A stretch of DNA of 64,000 nucleotides from assembly GCA_963833885.1 (NCBI GenBank), contig CAWHZU010000031.1:124001-188000 (forward strand), written 5' to 3'. How positions within the stretch are numbered: the stretch's first letter is position 1; the number at the start of each line of letters is the position of its first letter. Shown here piece after piece: positions 53,848 through 61,783 of the stretch. The translations under genes were made by a program, and so were the position numbers. The notes beneath the pieces were generated by a model. The model saw nothing but the letters and a program-made list of their open reading frames with translations. It did not search any database and had not been told where the DNA came from. This DNA is from JASHPR01 sp963833885. Lineage in GTDB: Bacteria > Actinomycetota > Actinomycetes > Streptosporangiales > Streptosporangiaceae.

Positions 53848-54585
53848 TCAGGCGAGAAAACCCCGTAGCAGCGCGGCTGTGCCGGCGATATGCTCCGCCA
53901 TCGCTCGCCGCGCCCGGGCGCCGTCGCCGTCTAGGATCGCGTTGACTATCTCGGCGTGCTGCCCGGCGGTGTGATCGATGTTGCGCTGCAGCACCGGGAT
54001 CGCGTTCAGCAGGTCGTTCAGCCGCATCCGCGCGTCGCCGCAGGCGGCGGTGAGCAGGCTGGAGCCGGTGAGCTCGGCGATCGACAGGTGAAACAGGGTG
54101 TCCAGCCGCCGGTAGTCCTGCGGGCACGCGGCGTTCACCTCGGCGAGCCTGGCAAGCAGCGCCTGCCTGGTGTCGGGCCGCGCCGCCGAATGGGCCACGA
54201 GCTGGGCCAGGGCCTCGGCCGCCCCGGTCTCGACCGCCTGCCGGAAGGTGAGCGCGTCGGCCAGCTTCCCCTCGTCATCCTGGGCCAGGCGGCGCAGTTC
54301 ACCGCGGTCCGGGGCGGGCGGCGCGCCGGTCACGAACGTGCCACCGGACCTGCCGCGGCGTGACTCGACGTAGCCGGCGCGGGCCAGCTCGCCGAGGGCC
54401 TCGCGCAGGGTCAGGCGGCTGATGCCGAGCTGGACCGCGAGCTCACGCTCGGCGGGGAACCGCTCCCCCGGCCCGACCACGCCAAGCTTGATGAGGGTCA
54501 GCAGCCGCTCGACGGTCTCCTCGAAAGCGAGACCCTCGCGCACCGGCCGGAGCAGGCCGGTCAGGTCAAGCCCGCTGCTCGCCAC
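53848..54585 (-). CDS. FadR/GntR-family transcriptional regulator
   Basis: A 245-residue regulator with an N-terminal GntR winged helix (residues 20-95: GVVGPGERFPAERELAVQLGISRLTLREALGELARAGYVESRRGRSGGTFV). The C-terminal FCD ligand domain (about 105-240) has HLSIAELTGSSLL and HAEIVNAILDGDGARARRAMAEHI, with the histidines that bind a metal in this family. GTG 54585 has GGAGGG upstream. It diverges from a permease/glutamine-synthetase-like cluster that it probably represses. Confidence 0.9.
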   Translation of the reverse strand: MASSGLDLTGLLRPVREGLAFEETVERLLTLIKLGVVGPGERFPAERELAVQLGISRLTLREALGELARAGYVESRRGRSGGTFVTGAPPAPDRGELRRLAQDDEGKLADALTFRQAVETGAAEALAQLVAHSAARPDTRQALLARLAEVNAACPQDYRRLDTLFHLSIAELTGSSLLTAACGDARMRLNDLLNAIPVLQRNIDHTAGQHAEIVNAILDGDGARARRAMAEHIAGTAALLRGFLA

Positions 54586-54649
54586 GATCGCCCTCCGGCG
54601 GGACCGGTGCTCGGCCGCACCGGCGCCATCCCGCTGACTCTACGGCCGA

Positions 54650-54696
54650 GGGGTAACCGGCACGCGGGTCCCCCCTTGCCCGCGTGCCGGTACCCC
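54650..54696. repeat. Large inverted repeat in the FadR-permease divergent region
   Basis: ACCGGCACGCGGG (54656-54668) and CCCGCGTGCCGGT (54679-54691) are exact reverse complements with a 10-nt loop. With one bulged A (54655) the stem extends to GGGGT/ACCCC (54650/54696). It lies upstream of both divergent genes, so it is not a normal terminator. A leader structure or protein site is more likely. Confidence 0.75.
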
Positions 54697-54760
54697 AGGG
54701 GCGGATGTTCCGAATCGAGTCCGTCGGGGTCTTGAACATTCCGTGGCACGCGTCCATCAT

Positions 54761-54778
54761 TGGTTCGATATTGAACCA
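54761..54778. promoter_or_regulatory. Likely operator for the FadR-type regulator
   Basis: TGGTTC (54761-54766), GATATT, GAACCA (54773-54778) form a perfect 6-bp inverted repeat about 70 bp before the permease start. The length and spacing resemble GntR/FadR half-sites. It lies in an AT-rich stretch probably containing the permease promoter. Confidence 0.5.
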
Positions 54779-54847
54779 TTAATCCTGGCGGCCGGCCAGC
54801 GATGAGGCGGCGAACTGCACAAACCCCCCTGATCCGAGGAGCACGCC

Positions 54848-56368
54848 GTGGCCATAAACGAGCAAGCGCTCAGCAGCGACGAGGAAGAACTCCACCGGCT
54901 CGGCTATGCCCAGGAGCTGCGCAGGCGGATGTCGGGATTCTCGAACTTCGCGGTCTCGTTCACGATCATCTCGATCCTGTCCGGCTGCCTGACCCTGTAC
55001 GGGTACGGCATGAATACCGGCGGCCCGGCGATCATCGTCTGGGGCTGGCCGATCGTCGGCGTCATGACGTTGATGGTCGGCCTGGCCATGGCCGAGGTCT
55101 GCTCCAGCTTCCCCACCGCCGGCGGCCTGTACTACTGGTCGGCGAAGCTGGCCCGCACGCACGGGCCGGCCTGGTCCTGGTTCACCGGCTGGTTCAACTT
55201 CCTCGGCCAGGTGGCGATCACCGCGGGCATCGACTTCGGCTGCGCGTTCTTCATCAACGCGTTCCTGAGCCTGGAGTGGGGCGTCAGCACCGCGCACGGG
55301 GTCACGATCCTGATCTTCGCGTGCGTGCTGCTGGTGCACGGCCTGCTGAACCAGTTCGGCATCCGGCTGGTCGCGCTGCTGAACGACGTGAGCGTCTGGT
55401 GGCACATCCTTGGCGTTCTGATCATCGTGGCGGTCCTCGTTTTCGTGCCGTCGCACCACGCGTCGGCGTCCTACGTGTTCTCCGGGATCGTCAACAACAC
55501 CGGCTGGCACAGCACGTTCTACGTGCTGCTGCTCGGGCTGCTGCTGGCCCAGTACACGTTCACCGGCTACGACGCGTCGGCGCACATGACCGAGGAGACG
55601 CACAACGCGGCCCGCAGCGGCCCCCGCGGGATCGTGATGTCGATCGTCGTGTCCCTGTTCGCCGGGTGGCTGCTGCTGATCGGGATCACGTTCGCGATCC
55701 AGAAGGCGCACTACTCGCTCTACACCGGGGCGCTGGTGCCGCCGGCCCAGATCTTCGCCACCGCGATCGGGGACACCGGCGCGAAGCTGCTGCTGCTGAT
55801 CGCGATCGGCGCCCAGCTGTTCTGCGGGATGTCGTCGGTGACCGCGAACTCGCGGATGATCTACGCGTTCTCCCGCGACGGGGCGCTGCCCGGCTCCGCC
55901 GTGTGGCACAAAGTGAACAAGCGGACCAGGACGCCGACCAACGCGATCTGGCTGGCGGCGGCCGGCGCGCTGATCCTCGGCCTGCCCTACCTGTGGAACG
56001 GCGCGGCGTACGCGGCGGTCACCTCGATCGCGACGATCGGCCTGTACATCGCGTACGTGTCGCCCACCTTCCTGCGGCTGCGGCAGGGCTCGAGCTTCCA
56101 GCGCGGGCCGTGGCACCTGGGCAGGTGGAGCTACCTGGTCGGCACCGTCGCGGTCGTCTGGGTGATCTTCATCACGATCCTGTTCATGCTGCCCACCGCG
56201 AGCCCGATCGGCTGGGGCAACTTCAACTACACGATCGTGGCCGTGCTCGCCGTGATCGGCTTCGCCGGAATCTACTGGCTGGTGTCCGCGCGCAACTGGT
56301 TCACCGGGCCGAAGGTGCAGGGCACGCCGGAGGAGCTGGCGGCCATCGAGCAGGAGCTCTCCACATGA
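54848..56368 (+). CDS. APC-family amino acid/amine permease
   Basis: The 506-residue transporter has about 12 helices. FSNFAVSFTIISILSGCLTLYGYGMNTGGPA is the usual APC helix-1 region with its substrate-binding break, and SSFPTAGGLYYWSAKLA follows. Close relatives carry choline, GABA or polyamines. GTG 54848 has GAGGAG 6 nt upstream. Gene order with a glutamine synthetase-like and a PuuD-like gene suggests uptake of an amine such as a polyamine or ethanolamine. Substrate inferred. Confidence 0.88.
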   Translation: MAINEQALSSDEEELHRLGYAQELRRRMSGFSNFAVSFTIISILSGCLTLYGYGMNTGGPAIIVWGWPIVGVMTLMVGLAMAEVCSSFPTAGGLYYWSAKLARTHGPAWSWFTGWFNFLGQVAITAGIDFGCAFFINAFLSLEWGVSTAHGVTILIFACVLLVHGLLNQFGIRLVALLNDVSVWWHILGVLIIVAVLVFVPSHHASASYVFSGIVNNTGWHSTFYVLLLGLLLAQYTFTGYDASAHMTEETHNAARSGPRGIVMSIVVSLFAGWLLLIGITFAIQKAHYSLYTGALVPPAQIFATAIGDTGAKLLLLIAIGAQLFCGMSSVTANSRMIYAFSRDGALPGSAVWHKVNKRTRTPTNAIWLAAAGALILGLPYLWNGAAYAAVTSIATIGLYIAYVSPTFLRLRQGSSFQRGPWHLGRWSYLVGTVAVVWVIFITILFMLPTASPIGWGNFNYTIVAVLAVIGFAGIYWLVSARNWFTGPKVQGTPEELAAIEQELST

Positions 56369-56394
56369 TCGCCGTCGGCCCCGGCCTGCCCGCC

Positions 56395-56400
56395 TAACCT
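56395..56400 (+). promoter_or_regulatory. -10 element for a leaderless glnA-like transcript
   Basis: TAACCT ends 7 bases before ATG 56407, so the RNA would start at the codon. No ribosome-binding sequence precedes that ATG. The same hexamer is inferred for the Mo/W leader. Confidence 0.4.
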
Positions 56401-56406
56401 GATGGG

Positions 56407-57807
56407 ATGTCAATGCCGACGAAATACCGGGGCCCGGGGCCACAGCGCCGCCAGCGCGGCATGCTGACGATGGAGCAACTGCGGGTCGAGGCCAGCGACG
56501 ACACTATCGACACCGTGGTGCTGGCGTTCACCGACATGCAGGGCCAGCTCCAGGGGAAGCGGCTGTCCGCGGAGTTCTTCCTCGAAGAGGTGGCCGAGCA
56601 CTACTCCGAGGGCTGCAACTACCTGCTCGCGATCGACGTGGACATGAACACCGTGGACGGGTACGAGATGTCGTCCTGGGATCGCGGCTACGGGGACTTC
56701 GTGCTCGTGCCGGACATGGCCACGCTGCGCCGGGTCCCCTGGCACGAGGGCACGGCGATGGTGATCGCGGATCTGACCTGGCTGGACGGTTCGCCGGTGG
56801 TGGCCTCGCCGCGGCAGATCCTGCGGGCTCAGGTGCAGCGGCTGGCCGACCGCGGGTGGACCCCGATGGTCGGCACCGAGCTGGAGTTCGTCGTCTACAA
56901 CGACTCCTACGAGCAGGCCGCGGCCAAGGACTACCGCGACCTGGTCCCGGCCAACCAGTACAACGTGGACTACTCGATCCTGGGCACGTCCCGGATCGAG
57001 CCGCTGCTGCGCCGGATCCGGAACGAGATGGCCGGGGCCGGGCTCTACGTCGAGTCGGCCAAGGGCGAATGCAACCTCGGCCAGCACGAAATCGCTTTCC
57101 GCTACGCCGAGGCGGTGGCGACCTGCGACAACCACTCGATCTACAAGACCGGGGCCAAGGAGATCGCGGCGCAGGACGGGTCCAGCATCACGTTCATGGC
57201 CAAGCCGAACGCCCGGGAGGGCAACTCCTGCCACATCCACCTGTCCATCCGAGGGGCCGGCGGCGAGCCGGTCATGGCCGGCCAGGGCCAGTACGGCATG
57301 TCCAAGCTCGCCGAGCACTTCCTGGCCGGGCAGCTCGCCGCGATGCGCGAGTTCACGCTTTTCTACGCGCCCAACATCAACTCCTACAAGCGGTACGTGC
57401 CCGGCAGCTTCGCGCCGACCTCGGTCCGCTGGGGCCCGGACAACCGGACCTGCGCGCTGCGCCTGGTCGGGCACGGCGCGGGGCTGCGGGTGGAGAACCG
57501 CGTCCCCGGCGGGGACGTGAACCCCTACCTGGCCGTCGCCGCGATGATCGCCGCCGGGCTGCACGGCATCGACGACGAGCTGCCGCTGGAGCCGGCCGTC
57601 GAGGGCAACGCATACCTCGACACTTCCGCAAAGGTGCCGCACACCCTGCGCGACGCGCTCGAGCTGTGGCAGAAGAGCGACCTGGCCCGGCAGGCGTTCG
57701 GGCCTGACGTCGTGGAGCACTACGCCAACTACGCCAAGGTGGAGCTGACCGCTTACGACGCCGCGGTGACCGACTGGGAGCTACGGCGCTGCTTCGAGCG
57801 CCTCTAG
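56407..57807 (+). CDS. Glutamine synthetase-like gamma-glutamyl-amine ligase
   Basis: A 466-residue class III-like GlnA paralogue. Typical features are GTELEFVVYND (Glu metal ligand), ESAKGECNLGQHEIAFRYAEAV (glutamate/metal site), CHIHLSIRG, and NRTCALRLVGHGAGLRVENRVPGGDVNPYLAVAAMI (ATP/Arg site). Relatives such as PuuA and the Streptomyces GlnA3/GlnA4 group glutamylate polyamines or ethanolamine. With the permease, aldehyde dehydrogenase and PuuD-like hydrolase around it, a gamma-glutamylated amine pathway is likely. Its exact amine is unknown. ATG 56407 may be leaderless. Confidence 0.87.
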   Translation: MSMPTKYRGPGPQRRQRGMLTMEQLRVEASDDTIDTVVLAFTDMQGQLQGKRLSAEFFLEEVAEHYSEGCNYLLAIDVDMNTVDGYEMSSWDRGYGDFVLVPDMATLRRVPWHEGTAMVIADLTWLDGSPVVASPRQILRAQVQRLADRGWTPMVGTELEFVVYNDSYEQAAAKDYRDLVPANQYNVDYSILGTSRIEPLLRRIRNEMAGAGLYVESAKGECNLGQHEIAFRYAEAVATCDNHSIYKTGAKEIAAQDGSSITFMAKPNAREGNSCHIHLSIRGAGGEPVMAGQGQYGMSKLAEHFLAGQLAAMREFTLFYAPNINSYKRYVPGSFAPTSVRWGPDNRTCALRLVGHGAGLRVENRVPGGDVNPYLAVAAMIAAGLHGIDDELPLEPAVEGNAYLDTSAKVPHTLRDALELWQKSDLARQAFGPDVVEHYANYAKVELTAYDAAVTDWELRRCFERL

Positions 57808-57812
57808 GTCTC

Positions 57813-57831
57813 GCGGGCCCCGCCGGCCCGC
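57813..57831. terminator. Hairpin between the glnA-like and aldehyde dehydrogenase genes
   Basis: GCGGGCC (57813-57819) and GGCCCGC (57825-57831) form a 7-bp stem with a 5-nt loop just after the glnA-like stop. No T-run follows, so it could instead be a stability element that lowers downstream expression. Confidence 0.4.
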
Positions 57832-57874
57832 CTCGCCTCGCTAAGGGATTCGATAGGGAAGGTGAAACCAGCGC

Positions 57875-59236
57875 ATGTCTGAGTTCACGGTGCTGAACCC
57901 TGCCACCGAGCAGCCGGTCACGACCGTGGCCCAGCCCGGTGCGGAGGAAACCGACGCCGCGATCGCGCGGGCGGTCACGGCGCAGCAGGCCTGGCGAGCT
58001 GTGGCGCCCGGCGACCGGGCTGCCCTGCTGCGCCGCTTCGCCGCCGCGGTGGACGCGCACATCGGCGAGCTCGCCGACCTGGAGGTGGCCGGCTCGGGCC
58101 ATCCCCTCGGCCAGGCCACCTGGGAGGCCGGTCATGTGCGCGATGTGCTGCTCTACTACTCGGCAGCGCCCGAGCGGCTGATCGGCAAGCAGATCCCGGT
58201 GCCCGGCGGGCTCAACGTCACGTTCCACGAGCCGGTCGGCGTCGTGGGTCTGATCGTGCCGTGGAACTTCCCGATGCCGATCTTCTCCTGGGGCATGGCG
58301 CCGGCGCTCGCCTCGGGAAACACGGTGGTCACCAAGCCGGCCGAGCTGACGCCGCTGACCGCGATCAGGATCGCCGAACTCGCGCTCGAAGCGGGGCTGC
58401 CCGAGGGCGTGCTCCAGGTGCTGCCCGGCAAGGGCAGCGTGGTCGGCCAGCGCCTGGTCGACCACCCGCAGGTGCGGAAGATCGTGTTCACCGGGTCCAC
58501 CGAGGTCGGCAGCCAGGTCATGGCCGGCTGTGCCCGGCACATCAAGCGGGTCACGCTGGAGCTCGGCGGCAAGAGCGCCAACATCGTGTTCGCCGACTCC
58601 GATCTGGAGCGGGCCGCCGCGACCGCGCCCTACGCGGTGTTCGACAACGCCGGGCAGGACTGCTGCGCCAGGTCCCGGATTCTGGTGCAGCGCTCGGTGC
58701 TGGACCGGTTCATGGAGCTGCTCGAGCCCGCCGTCAAGAACGTCGCGGTCGGCGACCCGGCCGCGCCGGGCACCGAGATGGGCCCGCTGATCTCGGCGGC
58801 GCACCGCCAGCATGTCGCGTCCTACGTACCCGACGGCGCGCCGGTGGCGTTCCGCGGCAGCGCGCCGGACGGGCCGGGGTTCTGGTTCCCGCCGACCGTG
58901 CTCGCACCGGTCGGCACCGACGACCCGGCCTACACCGAGGAGGTGTTCGGGCCGGTGGTCACCGTCACGCCGTTCGAGGACGAGGCCGACGCGGTCGCGA
59001 TCGCCAACGACACCCCCTACGGCCTGTCCGGGTCGATCTGGACCTCCGACGTCGGCCGCGCGATCCGGGTCTCCCGGGCGGTGGAGACCGGGACGCTGTC
59101 GGTGAACTCGCACTCCTCGGTGCGTTACTGGACACCCTTCGGCGGGTTCAAGCAGTCCGGCCTCGGCCGCGAGCTCGGACCGGACGCGCCGGACGCATTC
59201 ACCGAGACCAAGAACGTCTTCATCGCCACCGATTGA
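57875..59236 (+). CDS. NAD-dependent aldehyde dehydrogenase, PuuC-like role
   Basis: A 453-residue ALDH. The cofactor and active-site motifs are VPWNFPMPIFSW, FTGSTEVGSQV, LELGGKSANIVF (Glu base) and GQDCCARSRI (catalytic Cys, preceded by another Cys), then EVFGPVVTV and FGGFKQSGLGREL. In a gamma-glutamyl pathway it would oxidise gamma-glutamyl-aminoaldehydes; betaine and other aldehydes are possible. Start ATG 57875. Confidence 0.92.
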   Translation: MSEFTVLNPATEQPVTTVAQPGAEETDAAIARAVTAQQAWRAVAPGDRAALLRRFAAAVDAHIGELADLEVAGSGHPLGQATWEAGHVRDVLLYYSAAPERLIGKQIPVPGGLNVTFHEPVGVVGLIVPWNFPMPIFSWGMAPALASGNTVVTKPAELTPLTAIRIAELALEAGLPEGVLQVLPGKGSVVGQRLVDHPQVRKIVFTGSTEVGSQVMAGCARHIKRVTLELGGKSANIVFADSDLERAAATAPYAVFDNAGQDCCARSRILVQRSVLDRFMELLEPAVKNVAVGDPAAPGTEMGPLISAAHRQHVASYVPDGAPVAFRGSAPDGPGFWFPPTVLAPVGTDDPAYTEEVFGPVVTVTPFEDEADAVAIANDTPYGLSGSIWTSDVGRAIRVSRAVETGTLSVNSHSSVRYWTPFGGFKQSGLGRELGPDAPDAFTETKNVFIATD

Positions 59237-59274
59237 CGAACCCAGTTTCGCTGGGCACCGAAGGGAGCCATGGC

Positions 59275-60051
59275 ATGCAACGCGGCATGCAGCGGTTGCA
59301 GGACCGGATCGCGGTGATCACCGGGGCCGGCAGCGGCATCGGCCGGGCCAGCGCGCGCAGGCTCGCCGATGAGGGGGCCGTCGTGGTAGCGGTCGACATC
59401 GACGAGGCGGCCGGCAAGGCCGTCGCCGAGGAGACCGGCGGCACGTTCATCGCCGCCGACGTGTCCAACGAGGACGACGTGCAGCGGCTCTACGAGTCGG
59501 TGGCGCAGCGGCACGGGCGCATCGACGTCGCGTTCAACAACGCGGGCATCGCCCCCCCGGAGGACGGCTCCATCCTGGCCACCGGCATCGACGCCTGGCG
59601 CCGGGTCCAGGAGGTCAACCTCACCTCGGTCTACCTGTGCTGCAAGCACGTGATCCCGTACATGCAGCGGCAGGCCAAGGGCTCGATCATCAATACCGCG
59701 TCGTTCGTCGCCGTGCTCGGCGCGGCGACCTCGCAGATCTCCTACACCGCGTCCAAGGGCGGCGTGCTCGCCATGACCCGGGAGCTGGGAGTGCAGTTCG
59801 CCAGGGAGGGCATCCGGGTCAACGCGCTGTGCCCGGGCCCGGTGAACACGCCGCTGCTGCGCGAGCTGTTCGCCAAGGACCCCGAGCGCGCCGCGCGGCG
59901 GCTCGTGCACATCCCGATCGGCCGCTTCGCGGAGCCCGAGGAGATCGCCGCAGCGGTAGCATTCCTGGCCAGCGACGATGCGTCGTTCATCACGGCGTCG
60001 GAGTTCCTCGTGGACGGCGGGATTTCCGGCGCCTACGTGACACCGCTGTAA
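59275..60051 (+). CDS. Short-chain dehydrogenase/reductase
   Basis: The 258-residue SDR has TGAGSGIGRASAR (cofactor), NNAGIA, an active-site Ser in NTASFVAVLG and the YTASK catalytic pair, followed by CPGPVNTPLL. ATG 59275 has AAGGGAG at 7 nt. It lies between the aldehyde dehydrogenase and PuuD-like genes. Classical Puu pathways use an FAD oxidase (PuuB) for the corresponding alcohol/amine step, so this SDR may be a substitute or may handle a different intermediate (inference). Confidence 0.9.
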   Translation: MQRGMQRLQDRIAVITGAGSGIGRASARRLADEGAVVVAVDIDEAAGKAVAEETGGTFIAADVSNEDDVQRLYESVAQRHGRIDVAFNNAGIAPPEDGSILATGIDAWRRVQEVNLTSVYLCCKHVIPYMQRQAKGSIINTASFVAVLGAATSQISYTASKGGVLAMTRELGVQFAREGIRVNALCPGPVNTPLLRELFAKDPERAARRLVHIPIGRFAEPEEIAAAVAFLASDDASFITASEFLVDGGISGAYVTPL

Positions 60052-60077
60052 GCGGCCAGGGACGGGGAGGTTCACAG

Positions 60078-60851
60078 GTGGCAGTGAAGGCGGAATGGGC
60101 AGGTGGGCGGGTCGGCGCGCCCCTGATCGGGATCAGCGCTTACTGCGAGCAGGCCCGCTGGGGCGTCTGGGACCAGCCCGCGATCGTGCTGCCCCGGCGC
60201 TACGCCGACCGGGTCGCGGCGGCGGGCGGGATCCCGGTGCTGCTGCCGCCCGTGCCGGGCATCGAGGAGGCGCTCGGGCGGCTCGACGGGCTGCTGCTTT
60301 CCGGCGGCGGGGACATCGACCCCGCGCGCTACGATGCCGATCCGGCTCCCGAGCTCACCAGCGTGCGGGAGGAGCGGGACACCGCGGAGTTCGCGCTGCT
60401 GACCGCGGCCGAGGAACGGCACCTGCCGGTTCTCGGCATCTGCCGTGGCATGCAGGTCATCAACGTGGGGCGGGGCGGCACCCTGCACCAGCACCTGCCC
60501 GACGTCGTCGGCAACGCCAGCCACGCCCCGGTGTCCGGCGCGTTCGGGTCGCACGCCGTGCGGGTCGAGACCGGCAGCAGGCTGAGCCAGATCCTGGGCC
60601 GCGACGGGGCTGACCTGTCGTTCGCCACGCCCACGCACCATCACCAGGGCATCGACAAGCTGGGCAGCGGGCTCATCGCGACCGCATGGGCCGAGGACGG
60701 CACCATCGAGGCGTTCGAGCCGGACCAAGGCGGGGACGGCCCGTTCCTGGTGGCGGTGCAGTGGCACCCCGAGGCGGGTGACGACCCCAGCCTGTTCCGC
60801 GCGTTCGTGGCTGCCGCGCGGGATCGCGCCTCCGTCCCAGCGCCCGCCTGA
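60078..60851 (+). CDS. Gamma-glutamyl-amine hydrolase, class I amidotransferase fold (PuuD-like)
   Basis: A 257-residue peptidase C26 enzyme. LLLSGGGDIDPARY, the nucleophile Cys in LGICRGMQVINVGRGGTLHQHL and the His-Glu pair in VAVQWHPEAGD are present. PuuD hydrolyses gamma-glutamyl-GABA. The position at the end of the cluster suggests it removes the glutamyl group at the last step. GTG 60078 follows GGGGAGG at 7 nt. Confidence 0.92.
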   Translation: MAVKAEWAGGRVGAPLIGISAYCEQARWGVWDQPAIVLPRRYADRVAAAGGIPVLLPPVPGIEEALGRLDGLLLSGGGDIDPARYDADPAPELTSVREERDTAEFALLTAAEERHLPVLGICRGMQVINVGRGGTLHQHLPDVVGNASHAPVSGAFGSHAVRVETGSRLSQILGRDGADLSFATPTHHHQGIDKLGSGLIATAWAEDGTIEAFEPDQGGDGPFLVAVQWHPEAGDDPSLFRAFVAAARDRASVPAPA

Positions 60852-60876
60852 CCGCATCGGCCCGGAGGATCGCCCC

Positions 60877-60901
60877 GTCATGGGACACTATGTCCCATGA
60901 C
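60877..60901. promoter_or_regulatory. 25-bp palindrome containing the methyltransferase start codon
   Basis: GTCATGGGACA (60877-60887), CTA, TGTCCCATGAC (60891-60901). All 11 base pairs match. ATG 60897 lies in the right arm and a possible -10 (60886-60891, CACTAT) in the centre. A repressor bound here would cover the promoter and start; alternatively an RNA hairpin would hide the start codon. Confidence 0.75.
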
Positions 60902-61715
60902 CGATGCGCTCCCGGCAGGGGTAGATCCGGGAAAGCCGACACCCGCCCGGATGTACGACTACTTCCTCGGCGGGACCAATAACTTTGCGGCCGACAGGGA
61001 GCTCGGCGAGCGGCTCAAGGCACTGGTGCCTGAGATCGGCGACTCGGCCTGGGCGAACCGGTCGTTCCACCAGCGCGCGGCGCGGTGGATGGCGGACCAC
61101 GGGATACGCCAGTTCATCGACATCGGCGCCGGGCTGCCCACCCAGGGCAACACGCACGACCTGGTGCAGCAGATCACGCCCGGCGCGCGGGTGGTGTACG
61201 TGGACAACGACCCGATGGTGCTGGCGCACGGCACCGCGCTGCTCGGCGGGTCCGAGAACACGAAGATCGTCATGGCCGACCTCCGCGATCCCGGGGCCGT
61301 GCTGAACCACCCGGACCTGCGCGCGCTGATCGACCTTGCCGAGCCCACCGGGCTGCTGATGACCGGGGTGATGTACTTCGTGGCCGACGAGGCGGATCCC
61401 TGGGGCCTGGTCGACACGTACAAGGCGGCGATCGCTCCGGGCAGCTACCTGGCGCTGTCGCACCTCACCGCCGACAGCAAGCCGGTGCGCGCCGTGGAGG
61501 AGAGCGTGGATGTGTACAACCGCGGCACCGAGAGCATCCACTTCCGGTCGAAAGCCGAGGTCGAGCGCTTCTTCGACGGGCTCGAGCTGGTCGAACCCTA
61601 CGCTGGCGCCGGGCCGGCGGTCACCCACGTCGGCCTGTGGGGGGCCGAGGATCCGGCTGTGGCCGACACCGATGACTCGCGCTGGCTGTACTGCGGGGTG
61701 GCGCGGCGCCCGTGA
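60897..61715 (+). CDS. SAM-dependent methyltransferase, SAV2177 family
   Basis: The 272-residue protein matches the SAV2177/DUF574 family, expanded in actinomycetes. It has the family opening PTPARMYDYFLGGTNNFAADRELGERL, the SAM-binding FIDIGAGLPTQGNTHDLVQ, and VVYVDNDPMVLAHG. YFVADEADPWGLVDTYKAAIAPGSYLALSHLT is the downstream conserved block. Substrates are unknown for the family. ATG 60897 is probably leaderless and sits in a perfect palindrome. Confidence 0.9.
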   Translation: MTDALPAGVDPGKPTPARMYDYFLGGTNNFAADRELGERLKALVPEIGDSAWANRSFHQRAARWMADHGIRQFIDIGAGLPTQGNTHDLVQQITPGARVVYVDNDPMVLAHGTALLGGSENTKIVMADLRDPGAVLNHPDLRALIDLAEPTGLLMTGVMYFVADEADPWGLVDTYKAAIAPGSYLALSHLTADSKPVRAVEESVDVYNRGTESIHFRSKAEVERFFDGLELVEPYAGAGPAVTHVGLWGAEDPAVADTDDSRWLYCGVARRP

Positions 61716-61770
61716 CCTGCGCGCGGCTGGCGAGATGCTGGCCACAACGATCTGCACCGCCCGAAACCCG

Positions 61771-61776
61771 TAGACT
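61771..61776 (+). promoter_or_regulatory. -10 element of the ABC-2 exporter operon
   Basis: TAGACT lies 7 bases before GTG 61784. It predicts a leaderless transcript and decides that start over longer in-frame choices. Confidence 0.45.
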
Positions 61777-61783
61777 CGCACGC

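Noticed and set aside
54755..54785. GGTTCGA resembling the T-arm of a tRNA
   Set aside because: No acceptor stem or anticodon arm can be placed around it. It is the centre of the TGGTTC/GAACCA inverted repeat.
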